A DNA stretch of 64,000 nt from Nesterenkonia salmonea (GTDB lineage Bacteria > Actinomycetota > Actinomycetes > Actinomycetales > Micrococcaceae), in contig NZ_VAVZ01000016.1 of the NCBI RefSeq assembly GCF_005771525.1, positions 1-64,000 on the forward strand. The letters are read 5' to 3'. Of this stretch, positions 39,911 to 47,573 are shown one piece after another (within the stretch, counting starts at the first letter, position 1; every line of letters begins with the position of its first letter). A model generated the notes under the pieces. It was not told the DNA's origin, ran no database searches, and saw only the letters and a program-made list of their open reading frames with translations. A program made the position numbers and the translations under genes.

Positions 39911-41068
39911 ATGGCCACAGTGATAAGAGCGTCGACGCGTAGCACTCTGCTGCAGGTGTGCGGCGCGGAGGATGACAATGCAGCGCACCGGCTCCGTCAC
40001 CGCGTCAACCGTGCGGAGCTCGTTAGGATTCGGCGCGGCTGTTATTTCTCCGCCTCCGATTGGCTGCGCAGCCCTCCTTGGGACCGGCACCTCATCGCGA
40101 CGGTGGCTACCGGGTTGGTTCGGCGGCAGGAAATCTTCTGCCGTGAAACCGCACTTGCCCTGTACGGGGTTCCGCTTCTGAAGACGCCCCAGGCTGTGCA
40201 CGTCAGGACAAACAACAATGGCCAGAGTGGGCGGCGTGGTCGCGCTGCCATCACCGGAGCTGCACCGAGGTCGTCGCTGGCCAGAACATGGCACCAAGCA
40301 TTCGGAGAGCAACCCAGCGGTGGAGCCTGGCTTCGCCGCTTCACAGGCGTGGACACCAAGAGAGTCCAGTACCCGCTGAAGTTTCGGGAAAGTCTGCGGC
40401 GAGGGCTGGACCCGCGGATCGCAGTCGACTACTCCGGCGCGTTGCAGCATCTCACACCCCCGCCCGGTGAGTTCTTTGACCCGCAGGGTATCCATCTCCG
40501 CACTGAGCCTCTGCCGTTGTGCGTGGTGGATACGGTGTGCCGTTCAGACATGTCGGCTGGGGTTGTCATTCTCGATGCTGTGCTCGCAGGCCGCCATACT
40601 GGCCGCAGCATGGAGCGCAACGCGTTCAATCCGTGGCTGCAGTCCATCCCTAGTCAGCGCGCGCATGCCAGGTGGCAACGCGCACTGGAGTTCGCAGACC
40701 CACTTTCCGAATCTCCGGGAGAGTCATTGTCACGCCTGCGCATCTCCCAGTTGGGTTTCGAGGTTCCCACGCTGCAGCAGGAGATCACGGTTGCAGACGG
40801 TACGCGGTACCGGACGGACTTCTTTTGGAAGGACGCCGGGGTTATCGGCGAGTTCGATGGCATTATGAAGTACACCCGTGCCAGAACCCTCGCAGGGTTG
40901 GCGGCAGCGGACGTGGTGGTCAAGGAGAAGACGCGCGAGCGGCGTATCGAACAGCAGGGCTACAGGGTTGTGCGCTGGGATTGGAACGATCTGCGCTCAC
41001 CAGAGCGGCTGCGGAACATACTCAGCGACTATGGCGTCCCACGCGCCGTTCAGGGGAAACCAGCTTGA
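39911..41068 (+). CDS. AbiEi-like / DUF559-type protein with predicted nuclease fold
   Basis: The 385-residue protein begins with a winged-helix-like segment ending NRAELVRIRRGCYFSASDW, the pattern of the AbiEi-type antitoxin regulator domain. The middle part contains the ETALALYGVPLL-like region common to such proteins. The C-terminal 110 residues resemble a Vsr/DUF559 PD-(D/E)xK nuclease fold: GESLSRLRISQLGF, RYRTDFFWKDAGVIGEFDG, then KYTRA and GYRVVRWDWNDL. The candidate catalytic residues are the D of RTDFF, the E of GEFDG and the following K. ATG 39911 is preferred over an in-frame TTG at 39893. No AbiEii-like toxin partner lies next to it. Palindromes A and B flank the gene. Confidence 0.7.
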   Translation: MATVIRASTRSTLLQVCGAEDDNAAHRLRHRVNRAELVRIRRGCYFSASDWLRSPPWDRHLIATVATGLVRRQEIFCRETALALYGVPLLKTPQAVHVRTNNNGQSGRRGRAAITGAAPRSSLARTWHQAFGEQPSGGAWLRRFTGVDTKRVQYPLKFRESLRRGLDPRIAVDYSGALQHLTPPPGEFFDPQGIHLRTEPLPLCVVDTVCRSDMSAGVVILDAVLAGRHTGRSMERNAFNPWLQSIPSQRAHARWQRALEFADPLSESPGESLSRLRISQLGFEVPTLQQEITVADGTRYRTDFFWKDAGVIGEFDGIMKYTRARTLAGLAAADVVVKEKTRERRIEQQGYRVVRWDWNDLRSPERLRNILSDYGVPRAVQGKPA

Positions 41069-41104
41069 ACGCGGACTGGGCGAGGGTCACGTGCCAGGGC
41101 ATCC

Positions 41105-41180
41105 CCGGTTTGACCTTGGCTTGTCAACTTCACATGGCGCTATAGCGCAGTGTCATGTGCACAAGCCTGGGTAAAACGGC
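41105..41180. repeat. Palindromic element B, right of the AbiEi-like gene
   Basis: The arms CCGGTTTGACCTTGGCTTGT (41105-41124) and ACAAGCCTGGGTAAAACGG (41161-41179) are imperfect complements. Inner CACAT/ATGTG arms surround the centre GGCGCTATAGCGC (41136-41148). Length and centre match element A. The right arm's GGGTAAAACGG is the reverse complement of the CCGTTTTACCC arm of A, so the two copies are related and oppositely oriented. It also lies between two convergent genes and might serve as a bidirectional terminator. Confidence 0.75.
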
Positions 41181-41200
41181 CGAGGGCATGAGACCCAGTG

Positions 41201-42077
41201 TCAGTCGGTTTCCTCCTCAGGTTCTTCGTCATCTTCCGACTCAGAATCGCCCTCAGAATCGCCCTCCGGCTCATCTTCTGACTCTTCCTCCGGTTCAGGC
41301 TCAGGTTCTGGAGCAACGATCTCCTCACCGGCCACAGCGGAGAGGATTTCAGCAGCGCGAGCTTCAAGTTCGGCTATTGCCTCCTCCTGCTCCGCATCCG
41401 GGTCTTCCTGTTCAGCGGCGAGAACCGTGTGAGGGCCCTGGCGCAGAAGGACGGTGAGGTCACGCTGGGTAGCGTCGGAGGCGTCCATCAGCCTGCCGAC
41501 TGCCAGGCCGTCCTCCGCACCGGTACGCACCTGCAACTCAGTCAGTGTGGTCTCCGCCCGCGCCTCGTCTTCTCCCAGGTCTCGGATGACCGTGTGTTCC
41601 TCGCACCGCTCTACGCCCAGGCGCTCTGAGTCCACATATTCGGCAGCGGCGGCGGAGTCTTCGAAGGTGTAGATCACCGTCTGAGAATCGCCGGACTCAG
41701 CGAGCGCGCCCAGGGCACCAGTGGGTACGGGCAGGGCTGAGGCGGTGACGAACGGCTTACAGTCGACCGGTTGGACCTCCAAGCGCTGCAGCTCGCGGTT
41801 GAGATCGCGCAGGTTCGGCCACCAGTCGTCAGTGTCAGTGATGGTCGCTGAACCCCAGCGTGTCCTCAAGGGCCTCCACCATGTCCTCGTGCGATACCTG
41901 CTGGCCTTGCGGTTCCGGGGCGGCGACCTGCGCCTCGGCAACAGAGCTATCGAGTGAGCCTCCGCCGAGTGGAGACCCCTCAGCCTCAGGGTCGTCTTCG
42001 CAGCCGGTGAGCGCGAGAGCAGCTAGCGGCAGAGATATCCAGATACGGGCATATTTCATCACGTCCAGTATCGCCAT
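41201..42077 (-). pseudogene. Lipoprotein gene with internal frameshift (possible PknH-like sensor domain)
   Basis: Two frames together make one plausible protein. The first, starting at 42077 or 42059, encodes a lipoprotein signal sequence with lipobox ALTGC and ends in TGA at 41835. The second continues from the region of 41860 to 41201 with a globular part (RDLNRELQRLEVQPVDC, LGVERCEEHTVIRDLG) and a highly acidic Glu/Asp/Ser tail of about 35 residues. Removing one base from the G4 run (CCCC at 41853-41856 on the plus strand) joins the frames as ...DTLGSATITDTDDWW. The outer domain vaguely resembles PknH-type extracellular sensor domains, which is uncertain. Either the gene is broken or the run was mis-sequenced. 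Confidence 0.65.
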
Positions 42078-42139
42078 AGAGCTGTTCTCTGCCCGGCTGC
42101 ACGCGCCGAGATTCGGGCCTCTGCCTTGTGCGCCACGGC

Positions 42140-42733
42140 TCAGTCGCCGTAGCGGAGTTCTACCCGTCGGTTCGCCGCGAATGTGCTGGAGTCATCCGGG
42201 TCTTCTCTGACTGCGGGCTGCTCATCGCCGAAACCTTCGACATTCAGTGTCAGGTCGGGACGCTCTTCCGCGAGTGCGTCGGCAACGGCCTGGGCGCGGT
42301 TTTCCGACAGTTCCCGGTTGTCGAAGTCGAACTGGGTTTCATCCACAGGGAGGGAGTCGGTGTGTCCGTGGACATCGACCGACGCTCCTTCTGGCACGAC
42401 TTCAGCCAGCTCAGCTATCGGCTGTATGGCGTTGGCGGGAAGCTCCCATTCGTTGGAGCGGAAGAGCAGGTCAGCTTCCAGCACTAGGACGTCCTCCTCC
42501 TCAGCCTCACCTCCTCCGAGTTCCTCGACTGTGCCTTCAGTCGTGAACGGGGTGATGACGGGATTGAAGCGCGTCACGGATTCCGCGAGCATGCCGGATG
42601 TGACGTCGCTGGGCGGCTCAGGTTTCTCCTGCACCTCCTGGTCCACATCCGCTAGAGCCGGACTGAGTGCGAACATGAAGGAGGCGGTCAGCGCCACACC
42701 GGCGATCGTCCTTATGGCGGCCGTCGAGCTCAT
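42140..42733 (-). CDS. Secreted OmpA-like peptidoglycan-binding protein
   Basis: The 197-residue protein has a signal peptide (SSTAAIRTIAGVALTASFMF, cleavage after SPALA). An acidic linker (GGGEAEEEDVLVLEADLLF) leads to a C-terminal OmpA-type domain of about 110 residues: NAIQPIAELAEVVPEG, VDVHGHTDSLP, LSENRAQAVADALAE and FAANRRVELRYGD. The Asp in HTDS and Arg in NRRVE are the residues that bind meso-diaminopimelate in relatives; wall attachment is therefore likely although this is a Gram-positive lineage. Start 42733 has a G-rich ribosome binding site. In-frame longer versions run inside the upstream lipoprotein gene. Confidence 0.85.
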   Translation of the reverse strand: MSSTAAIRTIAGVALTASFMFALSPALADVDQEVQEKPEPPSDVTSGMLAESVTRFNPVITPFTTEGTVEELGGGEAEEEDVLVLEADLLFRSNEWELPANAIQPIAELAEVVPEGASVDVHGHTDSLPVDETQFDFDNRELSENRAQAVADALAEERPDLTLNVEGFGDEQPAVREDPDDSSTFAANRRVELRYGD

Positions 42734-43484
42734 TCGTCCCCCCCTCGGCCTCAGCGGGTTCAGCCTCGCCCCAGTCGATTTCCACATCTTCGAATTCGGG
42801 GGCTGCGGGGGTTCCAACGTTGATGGTGTCGATATCGTCTTCGGGCACGGCAAAGTTTGCCCAGAACACCAGAGTCTCACCGGACGCCACATGAGGGCCG
42901 ACGACGTCAGTCTCCCAGGCGACACCTCGGTCGCTGCGTAAGGGAGAGTACTGCTTCAAGTTTTCACGGTCGAAGAGGGCAGGCCTTGCCAACGCCCCAT
43001 TGTTGCCGTGCAGAGCGTAGAGCGTGTGGGTGTCATGCTGATCGAACTCGGGGGTGAAGGTCAGCAGCAGCTCCAGCGTGTTGTCTCTGACCTGGAGGTA
43101 GTGCAAGCCGAGGGTCATCGTGCCTTCGATATTGGAGCTGGGAATGTTGTACTCCACCGTATGAATGGCGTCGTCAGGGTCGATCATCCCTTCGGAGGTT
43201 TGGACCGCTGAGCCCTCAGAAGTCTCATCCCCAGCGTCGGCGTCATCAGTCCCCTCCGCATCATCCGTTGTCTCACTGTCAGCCTCATCATCAGTGGGGA
43301 TGTCCTCCCCCGGGGCCGCTTCCTCGGTAGAAGCCGCCTCGGTGTCTTCAAGCTCGGTGTCTTCAAGCTCGGTGTCTTCGAACTCGGCGGCCTCCTCAGA
43401 CGGTGAGCAACCTGTCAGCCCCAGAGCCGCCACAGCGATAAGTCCGATCCCACCCCTGATTATGGAACGTCCTGCGGTATTCAT
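42618..43484 (-). CDS. Lipoprotein with acidic repeat linker; 3' end set by a G7 run
   Basis: The N-terminus is a lipoprotein signal (GLIAVAALGLTGC). A repeated EDTELEDTELEDTE linker and a long acidic Ser/Thr/Asp/Glu-rich stretch to about residue 100 follow. A beta-rich domain (VEYNIPSSNIEGTMTLGL, LLLTFTPEFDQHDTHTLYAL, GETLVFWANFAVPEDD) lies at about 105-235. The frame as read overlaps ompA by 116 nt and ends in an implausible Arg/Gly-rich tail. With eight rather than seven Gs at 42738-42744 the protein would stop in ...GGDE with an ATGA overlap onto the ompA start. I regard the shorter version (about 250 residues) as the real one. Family not recognised. Confidence 0.75.
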   Translation of the reverse strand: MNTAGRSIIRGGIGLIAVAALGLTGCSPSEEAAEFEDTELEDTELEDTEAASTEEAAPGEDIPTDDEADSETTDDAEGTDDADAGDETSEGSAVQTSEGMIDPDDAIHTVEYNIPSSNIEGTMTLGLHYLQVRDNTLELLLTFTPEFDQHDTHTLYALHGNNGALARPALFDRENLKQYSPLRSDRGVAWETDVVGPHVASGETLVFWANFAVPEDDIDTINVGTPAAPEFEDVEIDWGEAEPAEAEGGTNELDGRHKDDRRCGADRLLHVRTQSGSSGCGPGGAGET

Positions 43485-43566
43485 AGCCTGTCCTTTCGTG
43501 AGGTGTGGTTCTCATCGTGAGTCGCAGCCGGCGCCCAAAAGGTTGCACGGATTCGAAAAAAGATTT

Positions 43567-44802
43567 TCACTCCCTGACGCGCACGGTGTGCCGCGCTTCA
43601 AGATCTTGGCCGTCGGGCAGCCGCGCACGCAGAATGATCTCCGCCGTCCCGGGTGCGGTGGGAGTCAGGGTCACATCTGGTTCATCGGCGAGGTTCCGAC
43701 CTGAGGGAAGAGTCCACACCCAGGAATCTAAGCCCGGCACCTCAGCGGTGAACACGGCAGACTCCCCCACGGTGACTTCTTCAGGGCCCTGGATTCCAAT
43801 GGAGATGCCCTGTGCCTGGGCCACGGGTTGGTTCTGTCCCGCTGAAAGCCACTGACCTAGGACGAATCCGCCCAGCAGGGCGCCAGCCACAAAGGCACAA
43901 AGAGTGAGAACGACGACGGACCGCCGCCTCAGCAGCCCGCCTCGGGTGGGTAGGGACGCTTCCTGGGAAATTTCCGGGGTGGGTTCGGTACCTGGGGGTG
44001 GTTCGGGCGGGGCTAAGGCATCTTCAAGCTCACCCAGCCAGGCGGAGGCGTTCGGTTGGCGACGCTGGGGTTTTGCGGACAGGCCGCGCCGAATTACTTT
44101 GTGAGCGCCTCCAGGGAGGTCGGCGTCCTGCGCCAGCCAGTTCAGCACCGCGGATATTGCGTAGATATCAGCGCGGGTGTCCACCACACCGGGGCTGTCC
44201 TGCTCAGGCGGGCGGAAACCGGCGGTGCCGCCGGAGACGGTCAGCCCGGAGTTCATCGCCAGGTCTTTACACATTCCGAGGTCAGCAATCAGCAGCCGCT
44301 CATCGGAGCGGACCACCCATGAGTGAAGGTTGGAGGCCTCATCCCCGATGAGCTCCGAGGGCTTGGTGCTGAGCAGCATGTTGCCTGGGCTGAGGTCACG
44401 GTGGACCAGCTGCGCGCGGTGGACCGCATCCACGGCTGCGGCCAGTGGCCTGGCGAATGCGAGGATGTCTTCCCGGCTGGCTCGCCATCCGGATCGCCGA
44501 AGTGCAGCGACGCGTTCGCGCACTGTGCCGCGGTCAGCGTGTTCAAGGACCAAATAGGGTTGTTGCCGGTCTGACTCGCCGATGTCGTAGATCGTGACCA
44601 CATGGGAGCCTTCCACCCGGCGCAGGCTCCTGCCCTCGCCGATGAAGCGTTCGCGGATCTCAGGGTTGAGGCTGTGGTTCTCGGCGAGGACTTTGACGAC
44701 AACCTCATCGTCGAGCCGTTCGTCGGTCGCACGGTAGACCGTCGCAAAGGACCCCACACCAATGACGTCGCCGAGGAGGTAGTGGCCCAGACGCTCAGTC
44801 AC
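43567..44802 (-). CDS. Transmembrane Ser/Thr protein kinase with extracellular PKD-like domain
   Basis: The 411-residue protein (GTG start overlapping the sigma-factor stop region) has an N-terminal kinase domain: GDVIGVGSFATVYRATDE (G loop), VVVKVLAENH (ATP lysine), VHRDLSPGNMLL (catalytic loop), ADLGMCKDLAMN (DLG in place of DFG) and GTAGFRPPEQDSPGVVDTRADIY (in part; activation segment). A Pro-rich juxtamembrane linker leads to one membrane helix (VVVLTLCAFVAGALLGGFVL). Outside, about 75 residues with VTVGESAVFTAEVPGLDSWVW and an APGTAEIILRARL strand form a PKD-like Ig fold. PASTA repeats are absent. It should sense the wall or surface and phosphorylate cytoplasmic targets; the neighbouring sigma factor is the obvious candidate. 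Confidence 0.9.
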   Translation of the reverse strand: MTERLGHYLLGDVIGVGSFATVYRATDERLDDEVVVKVLAENHSLNPEIRERFIGEGRSLRRVEGSHVVTIYDIGESDRQQPYLVLEHADRGTVRERVAALRRSGWRASREDILAFARPLAAAVDAVHRAQLVHRDLSPGNMLLSTKPSELIGDEASNLHSWVVRSDERLLIADLGMCKDLAMNSGLTVSGGTAGFRPPEQDSPGVVDTRADIYAISAVLNWLAQDADLPGGAHKVIRRGLSAKPQRRQPNASAWLGELEDALAPPEPPPGTEPTPEISQEASLPTRGGLLRRRSVVVLTLCAFVAGALLGGFVLGQWLSAGQNQPVAQAQGISIGIQGPEEVTVGESAVFTAEVPGLDSWVWTLPSGRNLADEPDVTLTPTAPGTAEIILRARLPDGQDLEARHTVRVRE

Positions 44803-45424
44803 CCGTGCCCTGCCCGTCTGGTCCGCTGAGCCTCGCGGCGACCATGGCCCGGCCACGACTTACCTGCGACTTCACCGTACCTACAGGGAGTCCGAGCTGC
44901 TCGGCGATCTCGGCATAAGGCGCCTGGTTGATATCGCGCAGGGTCACAGGTATCCGGTAGATTTCCGGGAGTTCCGCCAGTGCCTGGCGCACGGCAGTGC
45001 GTGTCGCGATCGCGGAACTCATCCGGTCCGCTGGCCCGAGTCCTTCCGTCAGTTCGGGCACCTCACGGGCACGCCGCAGGTGGTCGACTACGCGCCGGCG
45101 AACGATGCTATGCAGCCAGGTGGTGACTTTGCTGCGCCCATCGTAGGAACTGATGGACTCTGCGATGGAGATCAGTGAGTCCTGGGCGACGTCGTCCACT
45201 GCGGTCTTGTCCAGCAGGGCCGCGGCGGCGAACCGATGCACCACCCCTGAAGCGTCGAGGGTTTCGATGAGCAGCTCGGTGATGGCCGGCGATGTGGGTG
45301 CGTGCTGGGCCAAAAGTGACAGGGCGTCGTCGTACTGTCCCTGTGTTTTGGTCTCGGCAACCATGCGTCGTGCACCCGTGAGGTTCTCCTCGCGCAAGGC
45401 CCGGCCTAGCTCTGCGGCTGTCAT
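44795..45424 (-). CDS. ECF-type sigma-70 family factor
   Basis: The 209-residue factor has sigma region 2 (LLDKTAVDDVAQDSLISIAE and SYDGRSKVTTWLHSIVRRRV) and region 4 (ALAELPEIYRIPVTLRDIN, YAEIAEQLGLPVGTVKSQVS). There is no anti-sigma factor gene next to it; the kinase gene follows with overlapping codons, as in kinase-controlled ECF groups. At the acidic DAED position of region 2.2 the sequence reads AVDD, with Thr74 directly before it. The ATG at 45424 was chosen because the longer in-frame version overlaps the acetyltransferase gene; no clear ribosome binding site is seen, so translation could be coupled to the upstream gene 10 nt away. Confidence 0.88.
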   Translation of the reverse strand: MTAAELGRALREENLTGARRMVAETKTQGQYDDALSLLAQHAPTSPAITELLIETLDASGVVHRFAAAALLDKTAVDDVAQDSLISIAESISSYDGRSKVTTWLHSIVRRRVVDHLRRAREVPELTEGLGPADRMSSAIATRTAVRQALAELPEIYRIPVTLRDINQAPYAEIAEQLGLPVGTVKSQVSRGRAMVAARLSGPDGQGTGD

Positions 45425-45434
45425 CACGTTGAGT

Positions 45435-46346
45435 TTAGAACAAGACGGTGGAGTATGCTCCGGCGTGTTGGAAGCCCACACGTTCGTAGGCGCGGATCGC
45501 TGGGGTGTTGTACCCATTGACGTAGAGGCTCACCCGTGGCGCGAGCCTCAGCCCATAGTTAACGACTGCGGCCATGCCTGGGGCCGCCATTCCGCGGCCG
45601 CGCCAGAGCGGGTTGACCCAGACTCCCTGTACCTGGACCGCTTGTTCGGTGACGGACCCGAACTCTGCCTTGAAGGTGATCTGGCGGGACTCTGGGTCCA
45701 CTGCAATAAGTGAGTGTCCGGCTTGGATCAGTCCGCGGATTCGGTCGCGGTACTGGCTTGCCCCGTGGTCATATGGGGAGAATCCCAGCTCTTCGGTAAA
45801 CATGGCCGCGCAGGCCTGTTCGACCGCGCTGAACTCTTCGGGTTTGGAGGGCCGCACCCCTGGAAGCGGCCTCATCTCAGGCTCCTGGTACATCACCATC
45901 AGTGGCTGGTGGGCCCGCACCTCACGGTGGTTGGACCATCCGGTTGCCTCAAAGAGTGCAAGCACGGCCTCGGAGCGCCCGTATATGGAGGAGACTCTGC
46001 GGCGCAGGGCACGGGCGGCACGGCCGAACTGCTTTGCGGTCGTGGGATCGGCTCCCACCGGGATGATGTTGGAACCCAACCAGCAGGCGGAGATCAGCCG
46101 ACGGTCGGCGCCGCTGTGCGGCTCTGCGGCGTCAATGCCCAGCAGGAGCGCACTCTGCCGGCCCTTGCCGACTGCGGCCGTTCCGCGCTGCTGCAGGGCT
46201 GCGGCCACGGAGGTGTTACCGACCGGGTCAGCGTCCAAAAGCTTGTGGAGCGCACGAGTGTCGTCGCCGGTGAGGACACGGACTCTTCCACCGGTGGCGC
46301 GGGAGACTTTGCCGTCTGGGCTAGCTGACGGAGACCACAGGGGCAC
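45435..46346 (-). CDS. DUF4081 GNAT-family acetyltransferase
   Basis: The 303-residue protein combines an N-terminal DUF4081 region (about 20-150; [27 protein letters not shown]) with a C-terminal acetyl-CoA-binding GNAT fold: [20 protein letters not shown] (motif A, about 237-256) and [20 protein letters not shown] (motif B). This two-part protein directly following ispG is typical of Actinobacteria. Its substrate is unknown. The start at 46346 overlaps the ispG 3' end by 26 nt, and the sigma-factor gene begins 10 nt after the stop. Confidence 0.88.
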   Translation of the reverse strand: MPLWSPSASPDGKVSRATGGRVRVLTGDDTRALHKLLDADPVGNTSVAAALQQRGTAAVGKGRQSALLLGIDAAEPHSGADRRLISACWLGSNIIPVGADPTTAKQFGRAARALRRRVSSIYGRSEAVLALFEATGWSNHREVRAHQPLMVMYQEPEMRPLPGVRPSKPEEFSAVEQACAAMFTEELGFSPYDHGASQYRDRIRGLIQAGHSLIAVDPESRQITFKAEFGSVTEQAVQVQGVWVNPLWRGRGMAAPGMAAVVNYGLRLAPRVSLYVNGYNTPAIRAYERVGFQHAGAYSTVLF

Positions 46347-47496
46347 CGGAAGAGGCGTCCTCTCCCTCAGCGTCGAAGTCCATCTGTTCGGCGAGCCGGT
46401 TGGCTTCCTCGATCAGAGTCTCTACGATCTGGTCCTCGGGGACGGTCTTGATGACCTCTCCCTTGACGAAGATCTGGCCCTTGCCGTTGCCGGAGGCGAC
46501 TCCCAGGTCGGCATCGCGTGCCTCACCCGGTCCGTTGACCACGCAGCCCATGACGGCGACCCGCAGGGGGTGCTCCATGCCTTCGAGTCCGGCGGTGACA
46601 TCGTCGGCCAGTTTGTAGACGTCCACCTGGGCACGGCCGCAGGAGGGGCAGGAGACGATTTCCAGCTTGCGTGGCCGCAGGTTCAGCGACTCCAGCAGCT
46701 GGTTACCGACTTTGACTTCTTCGGCCGGCGGGGCGGAAAGGGAGACCCGAATGGTGTCCCCAATGCCCTGGGAGAGCAGCGCACCGAATGCGGTCGCGGA
46801 TTTGATGGTGCCTTGGAAGGCTGGGCCGGCTTCTGTCACACCGAGGTGCAGAGGCCAGTCACCGCGCTCGGCGAGCATCTGGTAGGCCTGCACCATGACG
46901 ACGGGGTCGCTGTGCTTGACCGAGATCTTGAAGTCGTGGAAGTCGTGCTCCTCGAAGAGGCTGGCCTCCCACACGGCGGACTCCACGAGAGCCTCCGGGG
47001 TCGCCTTGCCGTATTTGTCCATTACGCGCTTGTCCAAGGATCCGGCGTTGACGCCGATTCGCAGGCTCACGCCGTGGTCTTTGGCCATTTTGGCGATCTC
47101 GCCGACCTGGTCGTCAAATTTGCGAATGTTGCCGGGGTTCACCCGGACGGCGCCGCATCCAGCTTCGATCGCGGCGTAGACGTATTTGGGCTGGAAGTGG
47201 ATGTCTGCGATCACGGGGATCTGGGATTTCATGGCAATGATCGGCAGCGCCTGCGCGTCCTTGTCGGTGGGGCAGGCCACTCGCACAATGTCACACCCTG
47301 AGGCAGTCAGTTCTGCGATCTGCTGGAGAGTGGCGTTGATGTCATGGGTTTTGGTGGTCGTCATGGACTGCACCGATACCCGGTGGTCACTGCCCACACC
47401 GACATCTCCGACCATGAAATTGCGGGTCTTGCGCCGAGGAGCCAGGACGGGAGGTTCTTCCTTTACCGTGGGCATACCGAGATTAATCGCGTTCAC
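46321..47496 (-). CDS. ispG: 4-hydroxy-3-methylbut-2-enyl diphosphate synthase
   Basis: IspG reduces methylerythritol cyclodiphosphate to HMBPP in the MEP isoprenoid pathway, using a [4Fe-4S] cluster. The 391-residue protein has the TIM-barrel N-terminal half ([20 protein letters not shown] in part, [26 protein letters not shown]) and the C-terminal cluster domain with [10 protein letters not shown] (two ligand cysteines) and CVVNGPGEA (third cysteine). Together with dxr 1.5 kb upstream it supplies the MEP route. The rseP gene lies between them. The acidic tail is poorly conserved. Confidence 0.97.
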   Translation of the reverse strand: MNAINLGMPTVKEEPPVLAPRRKTRNFMVGDVGVGSDHRVSVQSMTTTKTHDINATLQQIAELTASGCDIVRVACPTDKDAQALPIIAMKSQIPVIADIHFQPKYVYAAIEAGCGAVRVNPGNIRKFDDQVGEIAKMAKDHGVSLRIGVNAGSLDKRVMDKYGKATPEALVESAVWEASLFEEHDFHDFKISVKHSDPVVMVQAYQMLAERGDWPLHLGVTEAGPAFQGTIKSATAFGALLSQGIGDTIRVSLSAPPAEEVKVGNQLLESLNLRPRKLEIVSCPSCGRAQVDVYKLADDVTAGLEGMEHPLRVAVMGCVVNGPGEARDADLGVASGNGKGQIFVKGEVIKTVPEDQIVETLIEEANRLAEQMDFDAEGEDASSGAPVVSVS

Positions 47497-47573
47497 CCCT
47501 CCATGGTACCGATGACGACGCCGCCTGCTCGCCTCCGCGGGCCCGCTTCACCCTTGGCTGATCTTGGGCTCAG

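Noticed and set aside
45574-47301. A 575-codon plus-strand frame across the acetyltransferase and ispG genes
   Set aside because: It lies antisense to two well-supported genes; long antisense frames are expected in G+C-rich DNA with strong third-position bias.
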